Positions 44,175-55,571 of a DNA stretch of 64,000 nt are shown piece after piece. This stretch comes from Aphanomyces cochlioides (lineage: Eukaryota; Oomycota; Saprolegniomycetes; Saprolegniales; Verrucalvaceae): positions 558,001 through 622,000 of the forward strand of contig JAHQRK010000027.1 of assembly GCA_019828595.1 (NCBI GenBank), given 5' to 3'. A program made the translations under genes and the position numbers. Positions within the stretch are counted from its first letter, which is position 1. Each line of letters begins with the position of its first letter. The notes beneath the pieces were generated by a model that did no database searches, was not told where the DNA came from, and worked only from the letters and a program-made list of their open reading frames with translations.

Positions 44175-45023
44175 TTAGTTGCGGAACGTGCAAGGGCGAG
44201 AAGCCTTGAACACAGTGCGGAACTTCTTGAGGGAAGGACGAGGGACACGGTGCGACAAAGGAAACTTGATCTTGCTGTCGTGGAATTGCAAGGTGTTGGG
44301 CTTCTTGCAGTCCTTGGCAGCCAAGATGGCAGTGCGCATGATTTGGATCGAGCGCGGACGAGCACGGTGGCGACCAGCCAATTCGGCGTACATTTGTTCA
44401 ACGGCACCGTTCAAGGTCACATCACGGTATTCCTTGTACATGTTGTGGGTACCCGAACGCGAGTTGTAACGGATCCACACACCGTAGTTCTTGACAATGC
44501 GCTTGTTCTTTTCACGGAGCTACACAACAACACATATAAGACGACAGCTCGGGATTGAGGTAAATTCATGGGTATCGAGTACCAGGTCGCGGAGGAGATT
44601 GGATAACCAAGTACCACAGAGGGTACATGTGCTACACAACGGATCTCTCACCGCGATAATTCGACGGTTTGCAAGCTGGACCCCCGTTGGGGTCTCGTGG
44701 CAAGCAAGCGTCTAGCCCTCTTTCGAGGGCAGTTCCACAGAGTGGAAAAAGCGCATGCAATATGCATGGACGCATTGTAATACCTCATTGATGCTCAAGA
44801 TTTCACCGGTGGTCTTCTTCATCTTCTTCATTTGGTGCAAGAAGTACCAGAAGCGCGACTTGGCCAACACTTCGTTAGGGGCAAACAACTTCATGCGGAA
44901 AGCAGGAGGGTTGGGGTCGGTTTCGGTGGGAGCCTTGCGGCCAACGACTTGGTATTGATGGATCTACAGCGTCGCCTTGAGCTCCTGTATCTCTCGCAGT
45001 TCCATCTACTTACAGCAGGCATC
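44175..45023 (-). CDS. RPL18A: 60S ribosomal protein eL20 (L18a)
   Basis: Large-subunit ribosomal protein. Three exons: a 9-nt first exon (45015-45023) coding only Met-Pro-Ala, an intron 44964-45014, exon 2 (44784-44963) with [20 protein letters not shown] and [20 protein letters not shown], an unusually long intron (44520-44783, 264 nt), and exon 3 (44175-44519) with [40 protein letters not shown] and the basic end [20 protein letters not shown]. The tiny first exon with a start-proximal intron is typical of ribosomal protein genes. CCAAT-type boxes lie upstream (45087-45206). Confidence 0.95.
44679..44730 (-). ncRNA. Two adjacent tetraloop hairpins in the eL20 intron
   Basis: On the transcribed strand the long intron of eL20 contains GCCCTC-GAAA-GAGGGC (44715-44730, a GNRA tetraloop) followed by GACCCC-AACG-GGGGTC (44679-44694), both with perfect 6-bp stems. 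They could be part of an intron-hosted small RNA or a structure regulating splicing. I see no clear C/D or H/ACA boxes, so no RNA class is assigned. Confidence 0.35.
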
Positions 45024-45086
45024 GTCAATTACAGGCAAATTGTAAAGTAGGTTTCCCATGTTTCCTCCAAGGTGGCAGTCCCAACC

Positions 45087-45206
45087 AGCCAATTTATTTT
45101 AAATATTTTCAGCCAATCAAATATAATTATCTGCTGCAATACCAAGGAAACCTATCAAATTTGATTATACAGTTTAACAGGTAATTTTGAAAGCTCTGGA
45201 TTGGCT
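45087..45206. promoter_or_regulatory. CCAAT boxes in the eL20/coiled-coil gene promoter
   Basis: Three NF-Y-type sites between divergent genes: AGCCAATTT (45087-45095) and AGCCAATCA (45111-45119) on the plus strand, and GATTGGCT (45199-45206) in reverse. They lie in the 218-bp AT-rich gap between the starts at 45023 (-) and 45242 (+). Confidence 0.5.
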
Positions 45207-45241
45207 GAAATCTATTTCAGATTTTGCGCGCGCAACACGAC

Positions 45242-47624
45242 ATGGTGTTGAAAGATGACTTGATCACGAGAAAGAACGACCGCGAAGAACAGCTCAGGCA
45301 GGTCTATGCAACGATTGAAGCGTATGTACCAACGTATGAAGTTGCAATCGAGACGTTAGAACGACATTTGCAGAGTAACATGACGCCAGATGGAGCTGGA
45401 CAATGGTTTGATCTTGTACGTTGATACACCCATTGATATAGATGAGCTAATTCTTCGCGCTCGTAGTATGTCCGAGTCGTGGATCTTGCTGTGGAAATCC
45501 GGAGAGGTGAAATTCGCCATCAGACCCAGAGAAAGTTCAAGTATAGGTCTCGAACAAAGACGTGTCATGCCAATGCGACCACAAACGGTATTTTGGAACT
45601 GCCCGGATGAATTTATATATGTCGACAAGGTCTTGGAATTGATGACGGAAATGCATTGATTAACAAACTTGACAAGCTATATCGACAACTGAAGAAACGA
45701 AAACCCATGCAATTGGATACACTTGAGTCACAATTGGACATTCTCGACAGAGATACGATTGGCCCTCTTGACAAGCGTATATCTGAATGCAAGAAGCGGA
45801 TGGAGAACTCGAAGAGTGTTTACTACACGGCATGCAGTCTTACTGTCCACGGAGATCTTCATGTTGAGTTGATTGTTCGGCAAGGAAATTCAATTGTCGT
45901 TCAGAAAAGGCGGCGGTGTGAGAGCTTGGAATCATGTACTTGCCCAATAGATGCCGAACCGTGGAAAAATTTCCAAATCAAGCCACCTGCGAAGGCCCCA
46001 CAATCAATTCAGATGCCCAAGTATGATCTTGCAACTAAGTATCAGTTCTGATATTGCCACGACAGGGAAGCGACAAATGTTCCCGATGTCAACCTGAATG
46101 ACCTGAAAAAGAGCTTTGGTATCGACGTGGAGGAGCGCGAGCGCAATCTCGAGGCATTTCAGAAAGAGCTCCAGGGTGTTGTTATTGACGAAACAGAGGA
46201 ATCGGAACCCCATGCGAAGCGTGTGCGCGTGTCAGCTTCGGTTGTTGTCGTTAAGCAGTTGAATGTACTAATAAGTCTATATTCTAGAATGAGTTGAAAA
46301 TTGATGAAGCTCAGACTGCACTTTTGCGAGCAATTGCATCAACATTCAAACGCACAGCTAATGGCATGTGCCAATTGCTGTATAATATACTTCCTTGGGG
46401 AGATACGCCGTCCTACGAAAAGATGGACGTGACAACTAGAGCCATCGACTTGATGTCACTTCGCGTCGAAACATGGACTATGCATGACTTAGCTATGTCC
46501 CCTGTCGAGATGACAACATTTGCATCTGTGTTGACTGAAAAGGAGTGCTTAAGACGACTTGCCAACTTAAATTTGCGAGGGATACGTGTTAAACCAACGG
46601 CGTGGACACTACCTTTGGTAACAATAGAGCACTAAGTGTGTTCACATCCCATCTAGAATGCCTTTGCAACATTACCAGCGTTGCAACACTTGGATCTATC
46701 CTATAATACTCTCGAAAGTCATGGCCCTGCATTGGAAGCGATCTTCAAGAAATGCCTGTCATTGAAGACTATCAATCTGGAGCAATGGTATGCTGCTATG
46801 TTTAAATTTAAAAGTCTTAACTAATTCTAGTCGACTCAAGGATGCTGAAACGAATCTACTTAAAGGACTTGCAGAAAATTTTGGTCAAAGCCAGTTGAAG
46901 CGCATTTCTCTTGCCGACAATTCTCTCAGTCGAGCCTTTCTTGTAAAATTCTTTCGTCTCGTAGCAGTATGAGTGCTATATGATATTGGACGATTATAAC
47001 TTTTACTAGGACGCTGACCTGGACACGATCAACCTTCGCTATGTCACCACAACCGCATTACATGAGGAAGAGGAGGGTAATTATGATTTTGAAAAACTCC
47101 CAGTGCGTCATTTGCATCTCGATTACTCGTGCCTTGCAAACGACAACACTTTTGTGTTGTCTTTAGCTAAATCAATTAGCAACTCCTGTGAACTTTTGTC
47201 AGTAGACATGTCGTCGCAATCAAACCCTCATGAGTCAGGTTTGAGTGAATTGATGAACAAATTGGCAGCCTATGGAGAGCTACGACGACTTAGTATGCGA
47301 GGTGTTACTTCGATGAATAGTATTGTTTGGGATACCCTGATTCAAAAAGGCTTGCGAAAGTGCGTCACCTTAGAATGCACGACCCTTGAAACGACAGCTG
47401 AGGTACACACTTTATTGTCATGAGAACAATCTGTTCTGTTTCGGTAGAAATATGTCGACTCTCTGCTACCAGATAATTTGCCCGTTCTTCGAGAGATCCA
47501 TTTCAGCATTGAGACTTCGTCATCGCCCGGTTTTCCTTCCACGGAAGAGTGGCGATCGCGACTTGCCAGCCGGTTGCCAGCCCTTTCGAGTATTGATGTG
47601 GTTGTATTTACGAGGAAATCATGA
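45242..47624 (+). CDS. Coiled-coil/leucine-rich-repeat protein, unknown function
   Basis: Multi-exon gene from MVLKDDLITRKNDREEQLRQ to VVVFTRKS, stop 47622-47624. Apparent frame breaks vanish with short introns: a 49-nt one (GTTGCAATCG...CGCCAG) before MELDNGLILYVDTPIDIDEL, and a 47-nt one (GTCTTGGAAT...GACAAG) between EFIYVDK and LYRQLKK. The first part has coiled coil (LESQLDILDRDTIGPLDKR) and a beta segment (CSLTVHGDLHVELIVRQG). The second part has LRR-type repeats: LRRLANLNLRGIRV, LPALQHLDLSYNTLESHG, SLKTINLEQC, LKRISLADNSLSRAF, ELRRLSMRGVTS. There is no start codon at the junction, so one gene is preferred over two. No ortholog is recognised. Confidence 0.6.
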
Positions 47625-47791
47625 AGGACTCTTAAATTTTCGACACAAGAAAATGATGCTCAAGTTTCTCGAATGGATGGCTCGAGACATCTCTCTCTCT
47701 TCAAGAAAAAAATGTTGTTTTAGTCAATTGACCAAATAAAGTTTGTCTCCAAGAATAAGATCAACACGTCATTTAAGAAACAACACCAAGG

Positions 47792-49907
47792 CTACGGGTG
47801 GTTATAGCTATCAATTGTATCGGTCGAGTCGTCTTCCATATCCAAATGGCGCATATTTGTCACTTCGGGGTCTTCTCCACGTAAATACATTTCCACTCGG
47901 TCCACTCCTCGAGCTGCTTTGGTGCAATTGGGATTGATGGCTAAAGCCCGATGATATTGCGGTAATGCATTTCCATAGTTGCGATTGAGAGTGTAGACAT
48001 CACCAAGCTTGACGAACACTATATCACGGGCATACAATAGCGAAAGCCGTTCAAGTCTGCCAGAGTCAACATTTGCAGCCTGGGAAATGACACACGTACC
48101 GATAAATGGCCTCGCCGTAATTGGACTCAAGGATGAGTAAATCCACAAGACCAAAATGAGCGCGCAAGGACTGTCGTTGCATCTCCAGTGCTTTTTCAAA
48201 TGCCTTTCGTGCCTGCAAGATATTTAATTCCCATTTGGAACTACTCTGAATTTTTCAAACCTGGTCACGACTTTCAGGCTTGAGGGAGAAAACAGAACCG
48301 AGTAGTAAGAAGGCCCGTGGACTGTGTGGCATGAACATCATTGCGAGGCGCGCTACGTTCATTGCATCCATGTACTTGTCCAAGCCTTTCTGACATATCG
48401 CACGGAGTCCTTCCACCATGCCTTCATAGGCTTCAATGCTCTTTTCAAGCTTGGAGGCGTTTGAAAAAGCAGCGACGGCATGTTCAGGACGACCAAGTGC
48501 CAAGTGAATACGTCCACGCATCAAATAGCTTCGCGAAAAGGACGGATCGATTGATATTGCCTATACAATACAAATTACACCGTCGCAAAGCCAAGGCGTA
48601 CTCTATCACAGAGCTGCAAAGCTGTGGCACGATCACCTTTGAGCTCACTGTAGCACGCTGCGGCTAACCAAGGCTCCGGACGCAATTCTGTGATAGCAAA
48701 CAAATCTCGAACCAAGCTGTTGATCTTGAGCTTGGTGTCACGAGGCGTCGAGACATACCTGTTGAGTTGAACGGTCAAACCAGCTTGTTGAAGCAAATGT
48801 GCAAAGATATCCATGAGCTCAACATTCGAGACATCACATTGTCTTGCCTATGCATGCCATCATGGACTTGAATTTGATCGCTAGTAGTTTGATCGTACTT
48901 GGACGAAGCAACTCATGGCGACTTCAGGGCATTCCAGCTCGAGATAAATTTTACCTTTGTACAGATGAGTATGAAGCGATCTTGACACAATGTCATTCAT
49001 GGCTTCAAATCCATTGAGAGCATCTATGACGACAAGTTAGATGGTTACTCATCCTAAAGAAACGTTACTCTGTAAGTCATGCGCGTGGAGGTGCACGTGT
49101 CCATTGACTAATTGCTGCATCCAACTTGCATCCATGCGATGGATCTTTTGAGTGTTTCCGAGCTGGGTATAGAGATTGATTATTTGGCAGTCTTCCATGT
49201 TTGTCGGACTGCATTCTTCATTCCTGCCAGCCAATTCAGCCAGCGCAATTGTCGCTTCCAGAGCGTATGGATTTTGTCTGGCAGAATGATTAGCTCAACG
49301 ATATACGATAAGCAAACGTACTCAAGGGCAGCGACGTAGGCAGCTTCTGCTTTTCTACCATGTTGCTTGACGTGATGAGGATCACAGTGAATGAGTTACC
49401 GAGTCAAGCCTTGGATTGTGTGTAATTTTCCGAGGAGCATATTCATACTCAATGTGCGCACTTCAGCATGGACAAGGTCGAGCTACACACTTGAGTGAGA
49501 GCATTCAAAGCCTTGAGACTGTACAGTTTTCAATGCTGCCTGAATATCGTCAATGTGAAACATGCATTTTGCCAATTTGAATCGCAGTTCTGCTTCTGTG
49601 CGTGTCATCGTTCCTGGTTTGGCTGTCTTTGGGAACTTCGACGACAAGCATGATGAGAAATATCGCTAAGCAATGGATTTTATGTCATCGACCTCGACTG
49701 ACGTACCAATGCGCGTTTGTATTCCTGTTTGTAAAGCAGTGCTTCGGCATACATTTCATGCATATCGTACGATTGGGGCAAGGAATTCCTGCTCGACGGT
49801 ACGAGCGAGCAAAATATACTGCCCAGATGAGCCACGGAGTTGTACTCTCCTTCTTGCATTAAGCTCATCATCTGCGCTTCAATTCGCCCGACATCTTCCA
49901 TTGTCAT
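47792..49907 (-). CDS. ANAPC7: Anaphase-promoting complex subunit 7-like TPR protein
   Basis: Tetratricopeptide-repeat protein resembling APC7, a scaffold of the cell-cycle ubiquitin ligase APC/C. Recognisable parts, in order on the minus strand: MMSLMQEGEYNSVAHLGSIF (N-terminal), YAEALLYKQEYKRALV, INSLVRDLFAITELRPEPWL and ACYSELKGDRATALQLCDR, SRSYLMRGRIHLALGRPEHA, AMNVARLAMMFMPHSPRAFL, GDVYTLNRNYGNALPQYHRA and LAINPNCTKAARGVDRVEMY, with an acidic C-terminus. At least eight exons; those around 49000-49600 are least certain. The start at 49907 is preferred over 49964 because an AGCCAATT box lies at 49936-49943, inside the longer frame. Confidence 0.72.
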
Positions 49908-49935
49908 TCGTGTTGCAATTTGAAATAATGATTTT

Positions 49936-49943
49936 AATTGGCT
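49936..49943 (-). promoter_or_regulatory. CCAAT box of the APC7-like gene
   Basis: AATTGGCT, reading AGCCAATT on the minus strand, about 30 bp before the preferred start codon, in the 135-bp gap to the divergent gene at 50043. Confidence 0.4.
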
Positions 49944-50042
49944 AAAACGGTTGAAGTTATTCACAAATCACAAGACGGAAAAGATCTCATTTTCAAATTT
50001 CCCGCCAAGACGGAATAGACTGCGCCACACAAGAAAGTACAG

Positions 50043-50396
50043 ATGTCATTGCGGCGCGTGGATCCCTCATGGAGGCAAGCAGAACAGGTATTTCCTGAAG
50101 GTCTTGTTGGTATGATTGAGGTTTTCATGCAATAGCACTATGATGTAGCTCAAGCACCCACTTCTACCATTTTCACCTGTCAGCTTTACTTTCGACGATG
50201 TTGGATAAAAAATCAGTCGAGACTAAGTCTAGAGGACCCTGCTTTTGTAGAAGATGCTAGATTTCTCTCAAAGTTACACTTTACTTGCTATGGTTCGAGG
50301 GCCAGTCGAGCCGCTTCAAAGTCACAAATGGTTCGCATTGAAGTTGACACCACGACAGAGGTGAACAAATACAAGCTTGATAATGAGATGATTTGA
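50043..50396 (+). CDS. Small hypothetical protein (two exons)
   Basis: ATG at 50043: MSLRRVDPSWRQAEQ, an intron (GTATTTCCTG...GCAATAG), then HYDVAQAPTSTIFTCQLYFR, QSRLSLEDPAFVEDARFLSK and LHFTCYGSRASRAASKSQMV, RIEVDTTTE, stop 50394-50396. About 100 residues with coding-like composition. It is divergent from the APC7-like gene (135 bp) and ends 16 bp from the convergent GH5 copy C. No domain recognised; another intron after DTTTE (GTGAAC) would extend or change the end. Confidence 0.5.
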
Positions 50397-50412
50397 CTGT
50401 TAAAAATAGAGA

Positions 50413-52452
50413 TTAAGAAGGGGGATTGTCGAAAAAGCATGGAAAGGTACGCATGTTTGGAATCGCATTCATGCCGACCATGCCCTGAATGAATACTTTA
50501 TTGGGCGTGAGCCAGTCGTCGTTGAGCAGGCCTTCCGTGTACGTTCCCTTGGTTGTCGGGTTATATTGGTAAGCACTCTCTGGATTCATTGACCACATGT
50601 ATCCTCCAGCGTACTTGTTTTGCACCATGGCCTCAATTGTAAAGTCAGTCGTTCGTTTTGTCGTCAGCTGGGGATGTAAGTCCTTGGCATAGAGCCCGCC
50701 GAATTCGCCCATGACAACTGCTGCGTCACCCCTGGTTGCCAAATAACCAAACATTTGATACATTGCATCTGCCACACGCTTTCGGAGCCGGTCATCGCTC
50801 AATTCAACTCCCAGTTGCCACTTGCCATCGTAAAAGTAGTCTTGAGGCGACACGGCCGTCTACAAGCGGAGTTTGCTTGGACTCGAATAAGGTGAGCACA
50901 TACCGTGTAGAAATGCGGCGAGTAGACGACCTTGTAATCCACGTCAAACTTGACGCCCTTATCGCCTGCAAGTTGGAGACCTCCACCCCACCAGTTGTAG
51001 TATGTGAATGGCTTGTCGTCCATCGTGCCCACAAATGTGCCGCTGATGCCTTCGACAAAACCAACCCACTTGGGGCATCCCTTGAGCATTTGGTTGCCAA
51101 GCTTTTGTGATCCAAGACGCCAATCTGATGGTTTCTCATCACCCCATGTTGCTTTCGATGGCTCATTTTTCAAATCAATGCCGATGACGTTCCAGTAGTC
51201 GTCAGAACACAATCCAGCAGCCAGCATGTCAATCGCTTTGAGGACTTTGTCTTCGGGAATATTGGCGTCATACCAAAGCCCACCAGAGTTATCGTCTGGA
51301 AGAAGCGTATGGAGACTGATCAAAACTGAGATCTGGCGGTAGCCAAGCGCTTGAATGATCGACTGAAGTGTTGTCATGTAATTCTTGAGATTCAAAGCGC
51401 GGTTTGTCTGACGATTGACTAGACCTTCCGTTGGTGCTGTGTTGTCAAGTATGTGGCCAACCGAGACAGGAATCCGGACGCTGTTGAATTGATTTCGATC
51501 CAAGAACGACGCGATGTCAAACTATCCTCGAGATCATCAGAGATGTTCACAACAACCCAAAGCTACATACCACAGTCGTTCCGTTCTGGTCATTTTGCCA
51601 CAAACCAAAGGGAACGGCGTTTTTCCTACAAGAGTCGTCAGGGTTTTTTGACGAGAGAGACCATACGTTTCCATGCCAAACCAATTGACGCCTTTGATCC
51701 CGACGGGGATTTGTGTGCCGTTGGGAGACACAGCGATGATTTTTCCATCTTTGCTCAGGTAGTTGGGCTGTTTGCACTCTACAACAACTTGTTAGAGACC
51801 TGTCCGCGGTTATGATGGATGTACTTTTGACCGAGTAGGTCTTGGGGTTGTTTACAAGTCCATCCACGTCGACCTCAGCCACATCGTCCCCCAAACCGTC
51901 CTGAATTGCCCGTCGCTTGGCTGCATTGACTTGAGCAGTATGTAGTCGCTGTGCTGCATCCTTGTGTGATTTCGTTGCGCCGAGGGTGATGGCAGCTGCA
52001 CCAAGGGCGACAATAGAAAAGAGGAGAAGAAGACCAGGCCAAATGCGTAATCTGCCTTTGTATTGCTTGGCGCTTTCATGTCGTGTCTGTTCAGCCACGT
52101 ATGCGAGTGTCATGGGTTGTCGTGTGGGCGGGGTGTTGTCTTCAGACTTTTGCTCCTCCGTGAGGCGATCATACATGGTCGGTCGCGCCGAGTATTGCGT
52201 GTTGACTTGATATGGCCGAGCTGGTATTTCAACATGCGATGTGAAGCTGGAATTGCTTGTCGTGTTGGTCGTGTATTCATTCTCGTCGTAAAGATCGATG
52301 GGAGTTTGGAGAAGCATGTGTTCGTTTTCATCGGGGACATCGACTTCAAAGCGAGCGCCACGATCTCCGCGTGTGAACGCAACGGATCCTCGTCCACCAA
52401 ACAGCGATGATCGGCGCTCGTTTTCGTGCAAAGACGGCCGTGAGATTTCCAT
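50413..52452 (-). CDS. GH5 glucanase, single-pass type II membrane protein (copy C)
   Basis: More divergent third paralogue with a longer cytosolic tail (about 145 residues, MEISRPSLHENERRSSLFGG to YKGRLRI) and the anchor WPGLLLLFSIVALGAAAITL. Five exons: 51825-52452, 51667-51778, 51571-51625, 50904-51521 and 50413-50859, with introns of 41-49 nt. Catalytic features: GIKGVNWFGMET, FGLWQNDQNGTTV, NSVRIPVSVGHILDN, LHTLLPDDNSGGLWYD, acid/base Glu in IDLKNEP, YSPHFYT, nucleophile Glu in VVMGEFGG, GGYMWSMNPES. It shares the YKGR(R/I/L)-membrane-helix start with copies A and B but has more introns and lies 14 kb from them. Confidence 0.86.
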
Positions 52453-52515
52453 CGGAAGCCGCCCACAGGTGCTGGAAAGTGCGTCGCCTGAGGCCTTTCA
52501 CGAAGTGCGACAATG

Positions 52516-53652
52516 AGACTTCGAATATCTGGTTTCTTGATGTGATCGTGAATTTCAAAGTGCATCTGCCCGTCCTGCCAAATCCAAGCTATACAACCAA
52601 GCCCATACGTTCAAAGTCAACACACAAAGCAAGATTGCCTCAAGAGAGCGCCATGGAGCCAAGGAACGCCGAAACTTGCCACAATCGACGGCATTGTCGG
52701 CAAGTCGAAGCTTCGAAGCAGACTTCGATTTGTTACGCTTGAGTTCTTGGGGAGAATTCCCTTAAAGGAATCGAGTGGATAAACCTCCACCATGTGCTTC
52801 ATTGAATGAGTCGCATATGGCCAACTCGAGGTCGAGTTCAAAGTGGAAATCAAACTCGAGATTGCTCAAGTAGCGACGATATTCTCCAGCAAGCTCGTGA
52901 GCTCATGGTGATTTCGAACCCTTCCCGCTATGCTGAACTAATATGTGTGTGAAATTCATATCACTGCGGTGTAATGTCAGTATGGATCAAGCCAGAAGAG
53001 GGCTTGAGTCAGCACTCCCATGGTTGTAATTCGCCGCAACATATGTAGACTACAGTATTTGCTTTAACATTGCATCTCGTGGTTTTGAATACAATCGACA
53101 GCTCTGTTGCTCGATAAGAACGACGACAAAGTCGAGAGTTTGGCAAAATTGCTTGAGAGATATCGAGGGTGCTTGGGGAAAGAAAAGTGGATGATGCTGT
53201 TTGGAGTTCAGCACGATCTTATTGCTATACTGACTTTAGGAAATTTCGCCTCGACCAGCGTATAAATAGAATTCACGCTCCAACTCAAATTGCCACCACT
53301 GGCTAGAAGGACGTGGTTTTTCTTCACGGCAAAGAAGTGATGGCAAGGTTTGTCCCCACGGCTGTCGAATCTTGGAGTAAGCTTGGCAGCACACAGTAAT
53401 CACGCCATGGCAACCATGCGCCAAATTTTTGAGTCAGTGGCTCAAAAACTACATGGTACTCCACCTGAGAATGATATCGCTGGGAACAATTGGTTGGTCA
53501 TGCGAATCGAGTCAACTTTAGGACGAACAGGCAACAATGCCACCGCGAACACGAGACTTTTGCATCGCAGACTGCAAGCTCGGATCATCCTCTTGATTGT
53601 TCGATGCTGTTCTGCTTGTCAACCTCTTGGCGCTGAGAAAGATCCCATATGA
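52516..53652 (+). CDS. Unresolved multi-exon hypothetical gene
   Basis: Several plus-strand segments look coding but lie in different frames. About 52552-52767 reads SKLYNQAHTFKVNTQSKIAS and ALSASRSFEADFDLLRLSSW. Near 52806-52945 is SSSDDILQQARELMVISNPS, RYAEL. Near 53101-53263 is ALLLDKNDDKVESLAKLLER, YRGCLGKEKWMMLFGVQHDL. From 53407 is MATMRQIFESVAQKLHGTPP, ENDIAGNNWLVMRIESTLGR, ending at 53652. Splicing between them is plausible given the tiny introns here, but I could not fix the junctions. No domain is recognised. It diverges from GH5 copy C. Confidence 0.35.
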
Positions 53653-53957
53653 CCCATGAAATCTACATCTTGGCGTGGTACAAAACGTAGGGCCAAGCCC
53701 ATGGCCTTCTTCAATGTTGCTTTGAAGCTTTGTTAAGGTGCCACGACGATGCTGAGATGGAGGTTTGTCGGCTTTGTCCATTCGATTGTCCATGAAACGC
53801 TGGCGGCATCGAGTCAAGATCCTGCCGATCAATCGACGTCCGGATAAAATTATCCGGATGAGCTTTCCGGACAATCCCGCTGAAGAGTCGTGCAGCGAGC
53901 AGTCAGATCCGAAAATCTCGGCTTGAGGCCGAGAGTCGACGGAGGTCGTGTGGAGAA

Positions 53958-54783
53958 ATGAACCACGCGGGCTTGAGTCGAGACCAATTAGAGAAACAGT
54001 ACGGCGCATCGTCAGCGTCGTCGCAGGGCTCAGCAGCGTCAAGTCGGATGTTGCCTCCACAGCAGAATCCATCGCGATCGAATGTATACTCGACGGCACA
54101 AGCGGCTTGGTCGCCCGAGGAATTGCACTTATTGCATAAAGGATTGACCGAATTCCCATCCGAGCGATACGATAATATCACACGCTATATCAAGATTGCC
54201 GCGACGATTCCAGACAAGAGCATACGTGATGTCGCGTACAAGATACGAAGCATGGACAAATCAGTTGTCGACAATAACAACCAGCTACCGCAACAATCAC
54301 ACATGCTGCCAGCTATGGCTCAAGTTAAGCGGCAAAAAGTCGAGCACAATGTATCGAATAAGGCTCGAGTTGGATCTGGTTTAACTTCGGCTTTGTAGGA
54401 TCATGGCATGCAACCTTTGATTCCCCTGACGATCAAGAAAGAGACAATCTCGAATGAGGACTCGATTAAGAAGTCTCTTCAGGTGAATCCGTCAGACTCA
54501 TCTTCGTGGTATACTCATGTATCGCCAAGGACAATGCAAACGTGATCAATTCCATACGAGCAAACCTTGCATCCGGCGAACTGCATCACAACTTTCCGCT
54601 CATGGCTCATTTCCGAGATAATTGCTCCGTGATTTTAAAGAAGTACTCGACATGCCGTGCGATTTTCATAATCCTTTCGCTTGTAGGCTCAGCGCCATGT
54701 GCTCAGCAGTGCCTCCCATGCCAGTGCAGATAGACACGTCGCTTCTAGCAGCCGAGTGTTCAAACAATCAAGATGACGTCTAG
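53958..54783 (+). CDS. SANT/Myb-like nuclear protein
   Basis: Starts MNHAGLSRDQLEKQYGASSA. A SANT/Myb-type helix bundle follows (about 45-100): AAWSPEELHLLHKGLTEFP, YIKIAATIPDKSIRDVAYKI, with the usual Trp at the start. Introns: 48 nt (GTATCGAATA...TTTGTAG, after VEHN), 47 nt (GTGAATCCGT...CGCCAAG, after KKSLQ) and about 44 nt (GTACTCGACA...CTTGTAG). They join DHGMQPLIPLTIKKETISNE, DNANVINSIRANLASGELHH and LSAMCSAVPPMPVQIDTSLL; stop 54781-54783. About 210 residues, probably a chromatin or DNA-associated regulator. Converges on the G-patch gene, 25 bp between stops. Confidence 0.68.
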
Positions 54784-54808
54784 TATGTTTAGATGATCAA
54801 AGTGTACC

Positions 54809-55531
54809 TCAACGCCGAGTCCTATCGCGACTGCGACTACGACTCCGCTTGCGACTTGAACGGTCTCGAGGTTCTGGCTTGGGAATGTACGATTTCTTCT
54901 TCTTTGTCTCGACGACAGGCTTTGGAGTGGCTCCCAAGCCGAGACGGTAATGCCGCATTTTCACTTTGGATCCTGTAGCTTCAATGCGGTCTTTGCCGGT
55001 CCATCCCATGCCCCGCAGCAAAGCAGCTCCAAATTCTTCAATGGGAACAGCTTCAAAGGCATCACTGTGTATGTCTAGTTCATCAGGTCGCATCGCTACG
55101 TCGTGCTTGAATTTGTCCTTGTCGCCTACGACTTTGTCCATTCCAGGAATGCGGTTCCTTGAAAGCAGAGGAGCATCCTTGTCCAGCTTGGGTTTCTTGT
55201 TTTCGCGAGTTTCGTCGTTGTTAGCAATTGGAATCACAAGAGTCGATCCTTCCGCGTTCTGATCTTTTGTTGAACTCGCTCGAATATCTGCCAGGAGAGC
55301 ATCGGCTGCTTCTTGATCCGCTCCCCAGTTTTCTTTGATGCATGGAATGACCAATGGTCCATTTGCAGCTGATGGGTCCTTGAGCACTGCATCGCCGTCT
55401 GTGCTGAAACCAACCACGATATCTTTCTTCTCATCTGCTTTCTTGGCCTTCTCGAAGCCACTGATCGGCTTTGGTGCTGTCTTCTTCTTGCCCTTGAGAG
55501 CAAACCCCGAAAAGCTCATCGCACCGTCCAA
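54809..55531 (-). CDS. G-patch splicing factor (Spp2/GPKOW type)
   Basis: 240 residues in one exon. It starts MDGAMSFSGFALKGKKK, with a Lys-rich N-terminus typical of Spp2/GPKOW/MOS2. The key motif is in the C-terminal half: VPIEEFGAALLRGMGWTGKD, a G-patch of the kind that binds and activates the spliceosomal DEAH helicase Prp2, followed by the short RLGLGATPKP block. The C-terminus is Arg/Ser-rich (SSRKRSRSRSRDRTRR). KOW domains of animal GPKOW are not visible, so yeast Spp2-like is the safer name. The start may be the Met at 55519. Confidence 0.82.
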   Translation of the reverse strand: MDGAMSFSGFALKGKKKTAPKPISGFEKAKKADEKKDIVVGFSTDGDAVLKDPSAANGPLVIPCIKENWGADQEAADALLADIRASSTKDQNAEGSTLVIPIANNDETRENKKPKLDKDAPLLSRNRIPGMDKVVGDKDKFKHDVAMRPDELDIHSDAFEAVPIEEFGAALLRGMGWTGKDRIEATGSKVKMRHYRLGLGATPKPVVETKKKKSYIPKPEPRDRSSRKRSRSRSRDRTRR

Positions 55532-55571
55532 GTCTCCAGGTCTTGGATCAGTTTGAAACTTAAAATCAATT

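Noticed and set aside
45242..46051. Two apparent frameshifts in the coiled-coil/LRR gene
   Set aside because: Introns of 49 and 47 nt resolve both without any indel.
53262..53270. TATAAATAG as a TATA box
   Set aside because: It lies inside a coding-like stretch with no start codon properly placed; probably chance.
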